From Massilia sp. PAMC28688 (GTDB taxonomy: Bacteria > Pseudomonadota > Gammaproteobacteria > Burkholderiales > Burkholderiaceae_D), in assembly GCF_019443445.1 (NCBI RefSeq), contig NZ_CP080378.1, positions 3,782,001-3,846,000 on the forward strand: a stretch of DNA of 64,000 nt, given 5' to 3'. A program made the translations under genes and the position numbers. The notes below the pieces were generated by a model. That model was not told the DNA's origin and made no database searches. It saw only the letters and a list, made by a program, of their open reading frames with translations. Below are positions 17,010 to 29,479 of this stretch, in pieces. Each line of letters starts with the position of its first letter. Within the stretch, counting starts at the first letter, position 1.

Positions 17010-17498
17010 ATGTACAGCAGCGATGCAATAGCCGCGCACAGTGGCAAGATGGATTTCCTCAGCTTCCAGCTTGGCGGCCTCGATTATGGCGTGGAGTTCC
17101 GCAAGGTCAAGGAGCTGCGCACGCTCAAGTCGCTCGAACGCTTCGCCTCGGACGGCACCCTGGTCAAGGGGGTGGCCGTCTCGCGCGGCGTGATCATGCC
17201 GCTGGTGGACATGCGCATGGCCTTTAGCGGCCGCAGTGCGCCGCCACGGGGATCGACCGATGTCATCGTCCTGCAGCTGGCAAACTGCGTGGTGGGCATG
17301 GTGGTGGACGGGGTGACGGACGTGGTCGGGATGTATCCGGACCAGATCTCGCAGATCCCCGGCGCCGAGGGCGAAGGGGAGTGCGACTACCTGCTCGGAC
17401 TGGGCGAGGCGGGCGGCAGACGCCTGATCCTGGTGGACATCGACCGGCTCATGTCGATCCGGCGCGACAGCCCGTGCGCCGAGCAGAAGGTGGCCTGA
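17010..17498 (+). CDS. CheW-like chemotaxis adaptor (solitary)
   Basis: This 162-residue CheW-domain protein has the typical pattern DFLSFQLGGLDYGVEFRKVKELR, VKGVAVSRGVIMPLVDMRMAF and MVVDGVTDVVGM. CheW links receptors to CheA. This copy is encoded about 40 kb from the main che operon and alone, and it is more divergent than the operon CheW at 57086 (for example, SRGVIMPLVD replaces [10 protein letters not shown]). It may serve a second signalling complex or act as a receptor-array modulator. ATG 17010 has AAAGGA upstream and gives a normal-length protein; in-frame ATGs further upstream lack this. Confidence 0.85.
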   Translation: MYSSDAIAAHSGKMDFLSFQLGGLDYGVEFRKVKELRTLKSLERFASDGTLVKGVAVSRGVIMPLVDMRMAFSGRSAPPRGSTDVIVLQLANCVVGMVVDGVTDVVGMYPDQISQIPGAEGEGECDYLLGLGEAGGRRLILVDIDRLMSIRRDSPCAEQKVA

Positions 17499-17514
17499 GC
17501 GGGCGCTGTGGTGG

Positions 17515-19521
<2,007 letters not shown>

Positions 19522-19552
19522 GAAGTGCTTTGTATGGTGAGGGTGAAGGTGC

Positions 19553-20443
19553 TTACTGCGCCCGGAGCTGCTCGGCGGTCAGCAGAAATACCATGTCGTC
19601 GCCCGCGCTGGTGGTCAGCCAGGTCAGGCCAAGGTGGCCAAAGGCCGCTTCGGCGTATTCGGCCTCGTTGCCGATTTCGACCATCAGGATGCCCTGTGGC
19701 GTGAGGCGCTCGGCGGCGCCGGCCACGATCTTGCGCACCAGGTCCATGCCATCTTCACCGCCGGCCAGGGCAATCTGCGGCTCGCGCAGGTATTCGGGCG
19801 GCAGGCGGCTCATGGAGGCGGAATTGACGTACGGCGGGTTGGTGATGATCATGTCGTATTTCTTGGCCGGCACGTTCTGGTACAGGTCCGAGAGAATCGG
19901 GTTGACGCGGCCTTCGAGCTTGTAGTCGGCGATATTGCGCTCGGCCACGGCGATGGCGTCGGCAGAGATGTCGATGGCATCGACCACGCTGCTGGGGAAG
20001 GCGTCGGCCATCATGATGGCCAGGCACCCGGAGCCGGTGCACAGTTCCAGGATGTTGTCGACGGCGAACGGGTCTTCCACCCAGGGCGAAAACTGCTGGG
20101 CAATGAGTTCGTGAATAAAGGAGCGCGGCACCAGCACGCGCTCGTCGACGTAAAAGGCATAGGTGCCCAGCCAGGCTTCATTGGTGATGTAGGCGGCCGG
20201 CACGCGCTCGCTGGCGCGGCGCTCGATCACCTGCAGTACCTGCTGCACTTCTTCCGGCAGCAGGCGGGCATCGAGGAAAGGATCGAGCTTGTCAAGCGGG
20301 AGCTTGAGCGTGTGCAGGATCAGGTAGGCAGCTTCATCGAGCGCTTCGGCGCTGCCGTGGCCGAAAAACAGCTTGGCCGTGTTGAAGCGGGTGATGGCAT
20401 AGCGCAGCAGGTCGCGCGGCGTGGTAAACAGGGTCGTGGTCAT
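19553..20443 (-). CDS. prmB: Ribosomal protein L3 N5-glutamine methyltransferase PrmB
   Basis: This 296-residue SAM-dependent methyltransferase has the cofactor motif ELCTGSGC (133-140) and the glutamine-modifying NPPY at 202-205. The N-terminal helical domain begins TPRDLLRYAITRFNTAKLFFGHG, which is characteristic of PrmB and separates it from PrmC/HemK. The enzyme methylates a glutamine in ribosomal protein L3 during 50S assembly. It sits 10 bases downstream of dapE, the usual neighbour order in betaproteobacteria, and probably shares the dapE transcript. Confidence 0.93.
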   Translation of the reverse strand: MTTTLFTTPRDLLRYAITRFNTAKLFFGHGSAEALDEAAYLILHTLKLPLDKLDPFLDARLLPEEVQQVLQVIERRASERVPAAYITNEAWLGTYAFYVDERVLVPRSFIHELIAQQFSPWVEDPFAVDNILELCTGSGCLAIMMADAFPSSVVDAIDISADAIAVAERNIADYKLEGRVNPILSDLYQNVPAKKYDMIITNPPYVNSASMSRLPPEYLREPQIALAGGEDGMDLVRKIVAGAAERLTPQGILMVEIGNEAEYAEAAFGHLGLTWLTTSAGDDMVFLLTAEQLRAQ

Positions 20444-20453
20444 GGGCGTTCCT

Positions 20454-21943
<1,490 letters not shown>

Positions 21944-22076
21944 GAATAGCGGTGTGAAGATCGGATAAGCGTGAGCGCGTAGCGGCCCGGGTGCAGCGCA
22001 CCAGGACCATCAGACACTGTTTTTACAATGCGGGGGAAGCCGACAGGATACCACAGGGCGCCGATGGCGCCGACGC

Positions 22077-22676
22077 TCAGGGCTGGGGACGGAAGGTGAC
22101 GACCCGGTAGAGGTAGGTGGCAACGATGATCAGGAGGACCGACTTGGCAATCGGGTCCATGTAATGGCCTACCTGGGCATACTTGTCTTCCAGAAGATAG
22201 CCGGCGGCGGTCAGCAGGCAGTTCCAGGCAAACGAGCCGATCGTCGACAGGGCCAGGAAGGGCAGCAGGCGCATCTCGACCAGCCCGGCGGGAATGGAAA
22301 TGAAGGTGCGGATGGCGGGTACCATGCGTCCGAACAACACGGCTTTGCGGCCGTGTTCATTGAATTTTTCAACGGCGTGATCGAGTTCGTCACCGGACAG
22401 GGTGAACCAGCGCCCATGCGCGCTGGCGAATTTCTTGAGCCTGGCGTGGCCGAACTGCTTGCCTGCGTAATACCACGGCAACGCACCGGCAACCGAGCCG
22501 AAGGTGCCGGCAAGCAGGACGGCGGCGAGCGACAGGTCCCCCTTGGCAGCGTTGTAGCCGGCCAGCGGCATGATCATTTCGGAAGGAATGGGTGGGAAGA
22601 TGCTCTCCAGCGCCATCAGCGCGGCAATGGCCAGCGCGCCGTGGGTTGCGACAAATTCGATCAGCCAGTCAATCAT
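22077..22676 (-). CDS. DedA-family membrane protein
   Basis: This 199-residue inner-membrane protein has the DedA/SNARE-associated signature: FPPIPSEMIMPLAGYNAAKG, the G-S-x-x-G-x-x-x-W-Y-Y-A-G-K segment, and FGRMVPAIRTFISIPAGLVEM, which carries the conserved Arg residues of reentrant loops. DedA proteins act in lipid carrier recycling (undecaprenyl phosphate) and membrane homeostasis; the precise role of each paralogue varies. ATG 22676 is preceded by AGGAAAGG and starts directly at the conserved N-terminal helix, so the in-frame upstream ATG is rejected. Confidence 0.9.
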   Translation of the reverse strand: MIDWLIEFVATHGALAIAALMALESIFPPIPSEMIMPLAGYNAAKGDLSLAAVLLAGTFGSVAGALPWYYAGKQFGHARLKKFASAHGRWFTLSGDELDHAVEKFNEHGRKAVLFGRMVPAIRTFISIPAGLVEMRLLPFLALSTIGSFAWNCLLTAAGYLLEDKYAQVGHYMDPIAKSVLLIIVATYLYRVVTFRPQP

Positions 22677-22935
22677 GGTCACCTTTCCTGTTAGCGGGCA
22701 GCGCAGTCCGTACTTGCGCAAGCCGTTAATGTCAACTCGTCAAGTTGCAGAGTGTAGCAGCGAACTGAGGCGTCCCATATGTGCCGTGCGGCACGGCAGA
22801 CGGGGATTTCTTGTAGGAGAGATGCGCAAGCGCATTCTATAAGTGAACTGGTTCACATACATGGTCTTTCCGCGGGCGTATAACGTACTTACGGGCGACA
22901 CTTCATGTATCGCCTCACTTGAAAGGAGCCTCAAA

Positions 22936-23025
22936 ATGAAACTGAAAACTCATGAAAGTGCGTGGATCGGGGGCGTGTCACTTGCAGCGCTGGTTTTGTT
23001 GATGGTCTCGTCCGCACTCGGCTAG
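22936..23025 (+). CDS. Small single-pass membrane peptide (29 aa)
   Basis: The short reading frame begins with ATG 22936, preceded by a near-perfect ribosome site (AAAGGAG, eight bases of spacing). The product starts MKLKTHESAWIGG and then has one hydrophobic helix (VSLAALVLLMVSSALG). It fits the pattern of small membrane regulators that modulate larger membrane complexes. I cannot name a homologue; support comes from the ribosome site, the charge-then-helix arrangement and a clean stop. Confidence 0.5.
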   Translation: MKLKTHESAWIGGVSLAALVLLMVSSALG

Positions 23026-23172
23026 AAAGCTCCGTCGCGAAGTGCAGGCATTGCCTGCCGCTACCAAAGCGAGAATACTGGACGTTGTCATGATGCCCAG
23101 GTTCTTGCTGCGGTTCCCAGAAGCCGTCACCCTCCATCGCTGCGACCCTGGCGGCGTATCATAAAGGTTCCC
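23026..23172. other. Spacer between two small membrane-peptide genes
   Basis: I see no additional gene, terminator or repeat here. The wider interval from 22677 to 23464 contains only the two short peptides at 22936 and 23173, a terminator at 23420, and otherwise non-coding sequence. Confidence 0.5.
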
Positions 23173-23271
23173 ATGTTTTTCTTTTTTTCAAACAAGCTCG
23201 GCTGCCTTGGGTCGATCGTCATTTCCGCTGTCCTGACGCTGCTGGTGCTGCTTTTCTTTGGCGTGTTGTGA
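23173..23271 (+). CDS. Small hydrophobic membrane peptide (32 aa)
   Basis: ATG 23173 follows AAAGG and opens a 32-codon frame ending TGA at 23269-23271. The product begins MFFFFSNKLGCLGSI and continues as one transmembrane helix (SAVLTLLVLLFFGVL). The Phe-rich start followed by a conserved-looking NKLGCLGS motif looks selected rather than random, and I have the impression of similar peptides in other proteobacteria, which I cannot check here. Function is unknown. Confidence 0.55.
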   Translation: MFFFFSNKLGCLGSIVISAVLTLLVLLFFGVL

Positions 23272-23419
23272 ACGCTCAGTCAAGCCTTAAGTCAAGCAGC
23301 TTGAACGCGCCTGTCTTCTGCGGGTATCCAAGATGTGATTGCGCGAAACGAACGCGTGATGAGGCCGAATCAGCAGGATTTAGAATTGTCATGTTGCCTG
23401 GTAATTTCGGGATGTGACG

Positions 23420-23448
23420 AAAAAAACGGGCCATGCTGGCCCGTTTTA
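23420..23448 (-). terminator. Rho-independent terminator after the PilU-type gene
   Basis: AACGGGCC (23425-23432) pairs with GGCCCGTT (23438-23445) over a five-base loop. On the minus strand the hairpin is followed by a run of T (the A run at 23419-23426 on the plus strand), right after the pilU stop at 23465. A shorter T run on the other side could also make it work for plus-strand transcripts. Confidence 0.88.
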
Positions 23449-23464
23449 ATTGCAGAAACGCGGA

Positions 23465-24604
23465 TCAGGTATTGAGTGTGAATTCCGTGAAATTCGCGCC
23501 TTCTTCGTCTTTCTTTTCTTTCTCGTCCTTTTCCTGGGCGCTGTCGGGGCCATTGTTCAACAGCCACAACAGGTTGGTGGCGGAGTCTGCATTGGCCAGG
23601 GCTTCTTCCTGCGTCACCAGGCCACTTTTCACCAGCTGGAACAGGGCCGATTCAAATGATTGCGAACCGGGCGAGAGCGACTTTTCCATCGCTTCCTTGA
23701 TCTGGCTGATCTCGCCCTTTTCAATCAGGTCTGAAATATAGCGCGTATTGACCATGATTTCGACGGCGGCCTGGCGGGTGCCGCCGGCCGCCGAGCGCAC
23801 CAGGCGCTGCGAGACGATGGCCTTGACGGCCGACGACAAGTCCTGCAGCAGCGCGGCGCGGTTTTCAATCGGATAAAAACTGATGATCCGGTTGAGCGCG
23901 TTGTAGCTGTTATTGGCGTGCAGGGTGGCCAGCACCAGGTGGCCGGACTGCGCATACGCCAGCGCCGCGGCCATGGTTTCCTTGTCGCGGATTTCGCCGA
24001 TCAGGATGCAGTCCGGCGCCTGGCGCATGGAATTGCGCAGCGCCGTATAAAAGCTGCTGGCATCGCTGCCAATCTCGCGCTGATTGACAATCGATTTCTT
24101 GTTCTTGAACAGGTATTCAATCGGGTCTTCCAGCGTGAGAATATGCCCGGCGCGCAGTTCATTGCGGTGGTCGAGCATGGACGCAATGGTGGTCGACTTG
24201 CCGGAACCGGTGGCGCCCACCAGCAGCAGCAGGCCGCGCTTTTCCATGATCAGATCAGCCAGTACCGGCGGCAGTCCGAGGTCGCCCAATTGCGGAATAA
24301 TGGCCGGCACAAAGCGAAATACCGCCGAAATGGTGCCGCGCTGACGAAAGGCCGACAAGCGGAAGCGTCCCAGATTGGGTACCGAAATACCCATATTCAG
24401 TTCGTTATCCCGGCGCAGCTCGGCCATCTGCTCCTTCGATGCGATTTCGCTGAGCAAGGCGTCGATATTTTCCGGATCGAGCTTTTGCTGGTTAATCGGA
24501 ATCAGGTTGCCGTTGATTTTGATGTGGACTGGCGAATTGACTGCGAAGAACATATCCGACGCGTTTTTTTCTTTCATCAGCTGGAACAAACGGTCCATAG
24601 CCAT
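23465..24604 (-). CDS. PilT/PilU-family type IV pilus retraction ATPase
   Basis: This 379-residue hexameric secretion ATPase has Walker A GATGSGKST (residues 130-138), the Asp box (TLEDPIEYLF), Walker B (DCILIGEIRDKETM) and the His box (GHLVLATLHANN). Length and the acidic Lys/Glu tail favour PilU, the accessory retraction motor, over PilT. These proteins act at the inner-membrane base of type IV pili to power retraction and twitching. ATG 24604 is preceded by GAGGAG; an earlier in-frame ATG adds a non-homologous 29-residue leader. It is the only type IV pilus gene in the window, placed directly after dapD. Confidence 0.88.
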   Translation of the reverse strand: MAMDRLFQLMKEKNASDMFFAVNSPVHIKINGNLIPINQQKLDPENIDALLSEIASKEQMAELRRDNELNMGISVPNLGRFRLSAFRQRGTISAVFRFVPAIIPQLGDLGLPPVLADLIMEKRGLLLLVGATGSGKSTTIASMLDHRNELRAGHILTLEDPIEYLFKNKKSIVNQREIGSDASSFYTALRNSMRQAPDCILIGEIRDKETMAAALAYAQSGHLVLATLHANNSYNALNRIISFYPIENRAALLQDLSSAVKAIVSQRLVRSAAGGTRQAAVEIMVNTRYISDLIEKGEISQIKEAMEKSLSPGSQSFESALFQLVKSGLVTQEEALANADSATNLLWLLNNGPDSAQEKDEKEKKDEEGANFTEFTLNT

Positions 24605-24638
24605 GATGGTCTCCTCGGATCTCGTGAATCGACTTCTG

Positions 24639-25466
24639 TTAAATGCCGCGCAGCAGTTCGTTGATACCGGTCTTGGCGCGGGTCTTGGCATCCACCCGCT
24701 TGACGATCACTGCGCAGTACAGGCTGTATTTCCCGTCGTCCGATGGCAGGTTGCCCGACACGACGACCGATCCCGCCGGCACCCGGCCGTAGCTGACCTC
24801 GCCCGTGGCGCGGTCATAGATCTTGGTCGACTGGCCGATGTACACGCCCATCGAAATGACGGAATTTTCTTCGACAATAACACCTTCAACGATTTCCGAG
24901 CGTGCGCCAATGAAACAATTGTCTTCAATGATGGTGGGGTTGGCCTGCATGGGTTCGAGCACGCCGCCAATGCCGACGCCGCCCGACAGATGCACATTCT
25001 TGCCGATCTGGGCACAGGAGCCGACCGTGGCCCAGGTGTCAACCATGGCGCCTTCATCCACGTAGGCACCGATATTGACGTAAGAAGGCATCAAAACCAC
25101 ATTTTTTGCAATGAAACTGCCGCGGCGCGCCACTGCCGGCGGCACCACGCGAAAGCCCCCTTTGGCGAAGTCGTCAGCCGTGTAACTGGCAAACTTGGTC
25201 GGCACCTTGTCATAAAACTGCATGGTGCCATCCGAGGTCATGACACTGTTGTTTTCCAGTCGGAACGACAGCAGGACGGCCTTCTTGATCCACTGGTTCA
25301 CTACCCAGTCGCTGCCGCTTTTCTGGGCAACGCGCAGGCTGCCGTCGTCAAGGCCGGCGATGACGTGGGAAACGGCGTCGCGCAGTTCGGCGCTGCCATT
25401 GGCTGGGGTGATGTCGGCGCGCTGTTCCCAGGCGGTGTCGATGATGTTCTGGAGTTGTTGGGTCAT
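24639..25466 (-). CDS. dapD: Tetrahydrodipicolinate N-succinyltransferase
   Basis: This 275-residue acyltransferase contains left-handed beta-helix hexapeptide repeats ([35 protein letters not shown]), as in all DapD enzymes. It transfers succinyl from succinyl-CoA to tetrahydrodipicolinate, the first step of the succinylase branch of lysine/DAP synthesis. Length matches E. coli DapD (274). The gene follows dapC with an 18-base gap, so the two form an operon; the pilU-type gene follows after 34 bases. Confidence 0.95.
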   Translation of the reverse strand: MTQQLQNIIDTAWEQRADITPANGSAELRDAVSHVIAGLDDGSLRVAQKSGSDWVVNQWIKKAVLLSFRLENNSVMTSDGTMQFYDKVPTKFASYTADDFAKGGFRVVPPAVARRGSFIAKNVVLMPSYVNIGAYVDEGAMVDTWATVGSCAQIGKNVHLSGGVGIGGVLEPMQANPTIIEDNCFIGARSEIVEGVIVEENSVISMGVYIGQSTKIYDRATGEVSYGRVPAGSVVVSGNLPSDDGKYSLYCAVIVKRVDAKTRAKTGINELLRGI

Positions 25467-25484
25467 GTTCGGTAGGGTTGGTTT

Positions 25485-26705
25485 TCAGGAGTGCTTCAAG
25501 GCATTACAAAACTGGACGATCCGCTGGGCCGCTTCCACGCCCTCATCGACCTCGGCCACAAGCGCCATGCGAATGCGGTTGGTGCCCGGGTTGGCGCCAT
25601 GGGCTTCGCGCGCGAGGTAGCTTCCGGGCAACACAGTGACATTATAATCAACATGCAGGCGGCGGGCGAATTCGGTATCGGTCAGGCCCGTGCGGCGCAT
25701 GTCGGCCCACAGGTAGAAGCCGGCGTCGGGCAAGGCGACATCCATGACCTGTTGCAGCAAGGGGGTGACGAGGTTGAACTTTTCGCGGTATTTGGCGCGG
25801 TTGTCCTGCACATGGGTTTCGTCGCCCCAGGCGGCAATCGAGGCCGCCTGCACGGGCGGGGCCATGGCGCCGCCGCAATAGGTACGGTAGAGCAGGAACT
25901 TCTTGATGATGTGCGGGTCGCCTGCCACGAAACCGGAGCGCATGCCCGGCACATTGGAGCGCTTGGACAGACTGGAAAACACGATCAGGTTGGCATAGGG
26001 ACGCGCGCCGCCGCTGCGGCCGAGCTGGTGCGCCGCTTCCAGCGCGCCCAGCGGCGCGTTGCTGGTGTGGTAAATCTCGGAATAGCACTCGTCGGCGGCG
26101 ATGACGAAGCCGTGCTCGTCGGCGAGGGCAAACAGCAGTTTCCAGTCGTCCAGCGGCATGGTGGCGCCGGTCGGGTTGCCTGGCGAACACAGGTACAGCA
26201 GCTGGACGTGGTGCCAGATTTCCGGCGGCACGCTGGCGTAGTCGCAGCCAAAGTTGCGGGCCGGGTCGGAATTGACAAAATACGGTTCGGCCCCCGCCAG
26301 AAACGCCGCGCCCTCATAGATCTGGTAGAAGGGGTTGGGGCACACCACCAGCGGCGTGGGCTGGGAGGCATCGACCACGCAGTGGGCAATGCCGAACAGC
26401 GCCTCGCGCGAGCCATTGACGGGCAAGACCTGGGTGGCGGCATCGAGCGGGGGCAGGCCGTAGCGGTGTTCGAGCCAGTGGGCGATGGCGCTGCGCAGGG
26501 CATCGCTGCCGACCGTGGTCGGATAGTTGGCCAGGCCCTGCATATTGTGCGACAGCGCCTTCTGGATAAAGGCCGGGGTGGGGTGCTTGGGCTCACCGAT
26601 GCCAAGGCTGATGGGCGGGTAGTCGGAATTGGGGGTGGTGCCGGCGAACAGTTGACGCAGCTTTTCGAAGGGGTAGGGGTGGAGCTTGTCGAGGTGTGGA
26701 TTCAC
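25485..26705 (-). CDS. dapC: Succinyldiaminopimelate transaminase
   Basis: This 406-residue fold-type I aminotransferase begins MNPHLDKLHPYPFEKLRQL, with a SLGIGEPKHPTP segment typical of the DapC subgroup in beta- and gammaproteobacteria. The PLP lysine lies in FSSLSKRSNVPGMRSGFVAGD, and the NPTGAT and YPTTVGS motifs are present. It converts N-succinyl-2-amino-6-oxopimelate to N-succinyl-LL-DAP using glutamate. Position directly upstream of dapD, and dapE nearby, confirms the pathway assignment over generic aspartate aminotransferase. Confidence 0.93.
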   Translation of the reverse strand: MNPHLDKLHPYPFEKLRQLFAGTTPNSDYPPISLGIGEPKHPTPAFIQKALSHNMQGLANYPTTVGSDALRSAIAHWLEHRYGLPPLDAATQVLPVNGSREALFGIAHCVVDASQPTPLVVCPNPFYQIYEGAAFLAGAEPYFVNSDPARNFGCDYASVPPEIWHHVQLLYLCSPGNPTGATMPLDDWKLLFALADEHGFVIAADECYSEIYHTSNAPLGALEAAHQLGRSGGARPYANLIVFSSLSKRSNVPGMRSGFVAGDPHIIKKFLLYRTYCGGAMAPPVQAASIAAWGDETHVQDNRAKYREKFNLVTPLLQQVMDVALPDAGFYLWADMRRTGLTDTEFARRLHVDYNVTVLPGSYLAREAHGANPGTNRIRMALVAEVDEGVEAAQRIVQFCNALKHS

Positions 26706-26755
26706 GTCAGTACCAGGTTGTCAGGTCGCGGTTCAGGGCACGGGATTGAATCTCA

Positions 26756-27784
26756 TTATAGGCGACATTGGGCGCCTTCGCGCCAGGCGCCCGGGTTCAC
26801 CCCGGCCCACTCCTTGAACGCATGGGTGAAGGCGCTTTGCTCCTGGTAGCCGAGCAAAAACGAGATGTCCACCAGCGACAGGCTGTCCTGGCGCAGGTAG
26901 TCGGTGGCCAGGGCAAAACGGGCCTGGTCCAGCACTTGCTGAAAGCTCGCTCCCGCTTCATTGAGCTTGCGCTGCAGGGTGCGCGGCGACAGGTTCAGTT
27001 CTTCGGCAATCGAGGACAGGCGCACCCGGTCGTGGGCCAGGTTTTTGATGATGGCTGCGTGGACCTGGGCGGCGATGCCCTGGTCGCTGCGGCTGCGCTC
27101 CTGCAGCAGCGTTTCGGCATGCTGCTGCAGCACCGGGTACAGGCCCACGTCGGCATTGGGCACCGGCCAGGAAAGCAGCTGGGCATGGAAGTGGACGGCG
27201 TTGACCGGCTCGCCGAACAGGGGCAGGTCGCCGAAGATGCGCAGGTATTCCTCGCTGCCTGCGTCGCGCGCATGCATGAACTGGATGCGCGAGGACGGCA
27301 GGGCCACGCCGGCCAGCCAGGTGGAAAAGACGCGGATGCCCGCGTACACGCTCTCGACCAGGTGGCGGCTCGCGCCCGGGTAGTTGGAAATCCACTGGTA
27401 CTGCGCCTCGTCCCCGTCCACCACCAGGGCCGAGCGTCCCAGGTCGTGGGCCAGCTGCTCGTAGCGCATGGTTTGCTGCAGGACCTGGCCAAAGTCGCGG
27501 CACGACAGCAGGATCAGGCCATACACGCTGTAGGTGCCCAGCTTGACCCGTTCGCCCACGTGCAGGCCGAAGTGCGGGTCGCCGGCCAGCTCGGCGCCCA
27601 CGGCCAAAAGACGCACGTAATCGGTGGCGGCCAGCGAATCGGGCAGGGTGCCCTGGGCCAGGGCCGGCACCGCGGCGGCGGCGGCCAGCTGCGCGGCATT
27701 GACCCCGCGCGCCTGCGCCGCTTCCAGCAAAGGCTGGAGATAGGAGCCGGTCACACGGCGCGTGTCAGTGCGAAGCGCTGGCAT
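26756..27784 (-). CDS. AraC-family transcriptional regulator
   Basis: This 342-residue regulator has an OruR/ArgR-like N-terminal sensing domain (residues ~20-210, FGLHVGERVKLGTYSVYGLILLS) and a C-terminal AraC DNA-binding domain with two helix-turn-helix motifs (VRLSSIAEELNLSPRTLQRKL and LSLVDISFLLGYQEQSAFTHAFKEWAG). It is transcribed divergently from the AGPS-like/GlpD/kinase operon across a 99-base gap, the usual arrangement for an activator of the adjacent operon. The ligand is unknown; a glycerol- or lipid-derived metabolite is a reasonable guess from the neighbours. Confidence 0.9.
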   Translation of the reverse strand: MPALRTDTRRVTGSYLQPLLEAAQARGVNAAQLAAAAAVPALAQGTLPDSLAATDYVRLLAVGAELAGDPHFGLHVGERVKLGTYSVYGLILLSCRDFGQVLQQTMRYEQLAHDLGRSALVVDGDEAQYQWISNYPGASRHLVESVYAGIRVFSTWLAGVALPSSRIQFMHARDAGSEEYLRIFGDLPLFGEPVNAVHFHAQLLSWPVPNADVGLYPVLQQHAETLLQERSRSDQGIAAQVHAAIIKNLAHDRVRLSSIAEELNLSPRTLQRKLNEAGASFQQVLDQARFALATDYLRQDSLSLVDISFLLGYQEQSAFTHAFKEWAGVNPGAWREGAQCRL

Positions 27785-27883
27785 GTTTAAGCAAAGATGT
27801 TGTCATAAAAGCGCAATACAGAGAGGCGTCCCGGCGGTAACCTTCCCGCCATGGTAACAGGTCAAGTATAACGGGAAAATTTG
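27785..27883 (+). promoter_or_regulatory. Divergent control region between AraC regulator and AGPS-like operon
   Basis: A TATAAC -10 candidate (27867-27872) lies just ahead of the operon, but no reasonable -35 lies 16-18 bases upstream, as expected for an activator-dependent promoter. GGTAAC occurs twice as a direct repeat (27836 and 27853, 17 bases apart), a possible pair of AraC half-sites. This is inference from spacing only. Confidence 0.4.
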
Positions 27884-29479
27884 ATGAGACGGTGGAACGG
27901 TTGGGGGGACGATGGCATCGATTTTGCCCTGAATGACGAGGCGCTGGCCTTTTTGCAGCAGCGGATCGGCTCTGGCATTACCAGCAGCGACGCCACCCAC
28001 GCCCAGGCCTGCGCCCAGCTCAAACACACACGGCTGCCGTGGCACCCGCTGGTGAGCGTGGCCCCCTCCGTGCGCCTGGCCAGTGCGCTGGGACAGAGCC
28101 TGCCGGACTGGCTGCGCATGCGCCACGGCCGCATCGATACCGCGCCCGACGGCGTGGCCTTTCCTGAAAGCGCGGACCAGGTGTGCGAGCTGCTTGCCTA
28201 CGCGCGCGCCAATGGCGCGCTGGTGATCCCGTGCGGCGGGGCCACCAGCGTGGCCGGCCATCTCACGGTGCCGCAGGGCCAGGCCCCGGTCTTGAGCATC
28301 AACATGACGCGCATGCGGGCCATGCTCAACCTCGATGTACAAGCGCAGCTGGCCACGTTTGAAGCGGGCGTGCTGGGGCCGGACCTGGAAGCGCAGCTGC
28401 GCGCGCACGGTTTCACGCTGGGCCACTTTCCGCAGTCGTTTGAGTATTCGACCCTGGGCGGCTGGGTGGTGACGCGCTCGTCCGGCCAGCAGTCGCTGCG
28501 CTACGGGCGCATCGAGCAGCTGTTCGCGGGCGGCCGGGTTGAAACCCCTTCCGGGCGCCTGGAGCTGCCCACCTTTCCCGCCTCCGCCGCCGGCATTGAT
28601 CTGCGCGAGATGGTGCTCGGTTCCGAAGGGCGCCTGGGCATTCTGACCGAGGCCACGGTGCGCATTTCGCCGCTGCCGGAACAGGAAGCGTTTCACGCCG
28701 TATTCTTCCCGAACTGGGAAGCCGCGGTGCAGGCCACGCGCGCCATCGCCCAGGCGCGCCTGCCGCTGTCAATGCTGCGCCTGTCCAATGCCGTGGAAAC
28801 GGTGACGATGCTGACGCTGGCCGGACACAAACGCCTGATCGGCATGCTGGAAGGCTGGCTGCGCCTGCGCGGCTGCGGCGAGGGGAAATGCATGCTGATG
28901 GTGGGCGCCAGTGGCAGCAAGGCGGCCGTGCGCGCGGCCATTGCCGGCGCGCTGGCGCTCGCGCGCGCGCAGCGGGGCATCCACGTGGGACGCAAGATGG
29001 GCGAAAAATGGAAGCAGAACCGGTTTCGCAATGTCTACCTGCGCAACACGGCGTGGGAGCACGGCTACGCCATCGATACCGTGGAAACGGCGGTTGACTG
29101 GCCTGGCGTGACGGCCATGATGCACGCGGTGGAGGATGCTGCGACCCAGGCCATGGCTGCGCGCGGCGAGCGCCTGCATGTCTACACCCACCTGTCGCAC
29201 CTGTATGCGCAGGGCGCCAGCGTGTACACCACCTTTGTGTACCGCTTGAGCGGCAGCTTTGATGGCGACCTGGCGCGCTGGCGCGCACTCAAGGGCGCGG
29301 TGTCGGAAGCGATTGTGGCCAACGGCGGCACCATCAGCCACCAGCACGGCGTGGGCAGCGACCATGCGCCTTACCTGGAGGCGGAAAAAGGCGCGCTCGG
29401 GATGGGCGCCATGGATGCGCTGTTCCGCCATTTTGACGCCGAGCAGCGCATGAACCCGGGCAAGCTGGTGGCCGCATGA
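27884..29479 (+). CDS. FAD-binding oxidase of the alkyl-dihydroxyacetonephosphate synthase (AGPS) family
   Basis: This 531-residue VAO/PCMH-fold flavoprotein has an FAD-binding half (residues ~90-290) with PCGGATSVAGHL and the AGPS-like FPQSFEYSTLGGWVVTRSSGQQS stretch. The C-terminal cap ends with ISHQHGVGSDHAPYL, corresponding to the HHHG catalytic segment of AGPS. Classical AGPS exchanges the acyl chain of acyl-DHAP for a fatty alcohol to make ether lipids; related bacterial enzymes may oxidise other hydroxy acids. No signal peptide is present. The start is ATG 27884. The stop overlaps the next gene's start (ATGA), tying it to a glycerol-3-phosphate dehydrogenase and a kinase. Confidence 0.85.
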   Translation: MRRWNGWGDDGIDFALNDEALAFLQQRIGSGITSSDATHAQACAQLKHTRLPWHPLVSVAPSVRLASALGQSLPDWLRMRHGRIDTAPDGVAFPESADQVCELLAYARANGALVIPCGGATSVAGHLTVPQGQAPVLSINMTRMRAMLNLDVQAQLATFEAGVLGPDLEAQLRAHGFTLGHFPQSFEYSTLGGWVVTRSSGQQSLRYGRIEQLFAGGRVETPSGRLELPTFPASAAGIDLREMVLGSEGRLGILTEATVRISPLPEQEAFHAVFFPNWEAAVQATRAIAQARLPLSMLRLSNAVETVTMLTLAGHKRLIGMLEGWLRLRGCGEGKCMLMVGASGSKAAVRAAIAGALALARAQRGIHVGRKMGEKWKQNRFRNVYLRNTAWEHGYAIDTVETAVDWPGVTAMMHAVEDAATQAMAARGERLHVYTHLSHLYAQGASVYTTFVYRLSGSFDGDLARWRALKGAVSEAIVANGGTISHQHGVGSDHAPYLEAEKGALGMGAMDALFRHFDAEQRMNPGKLVAA

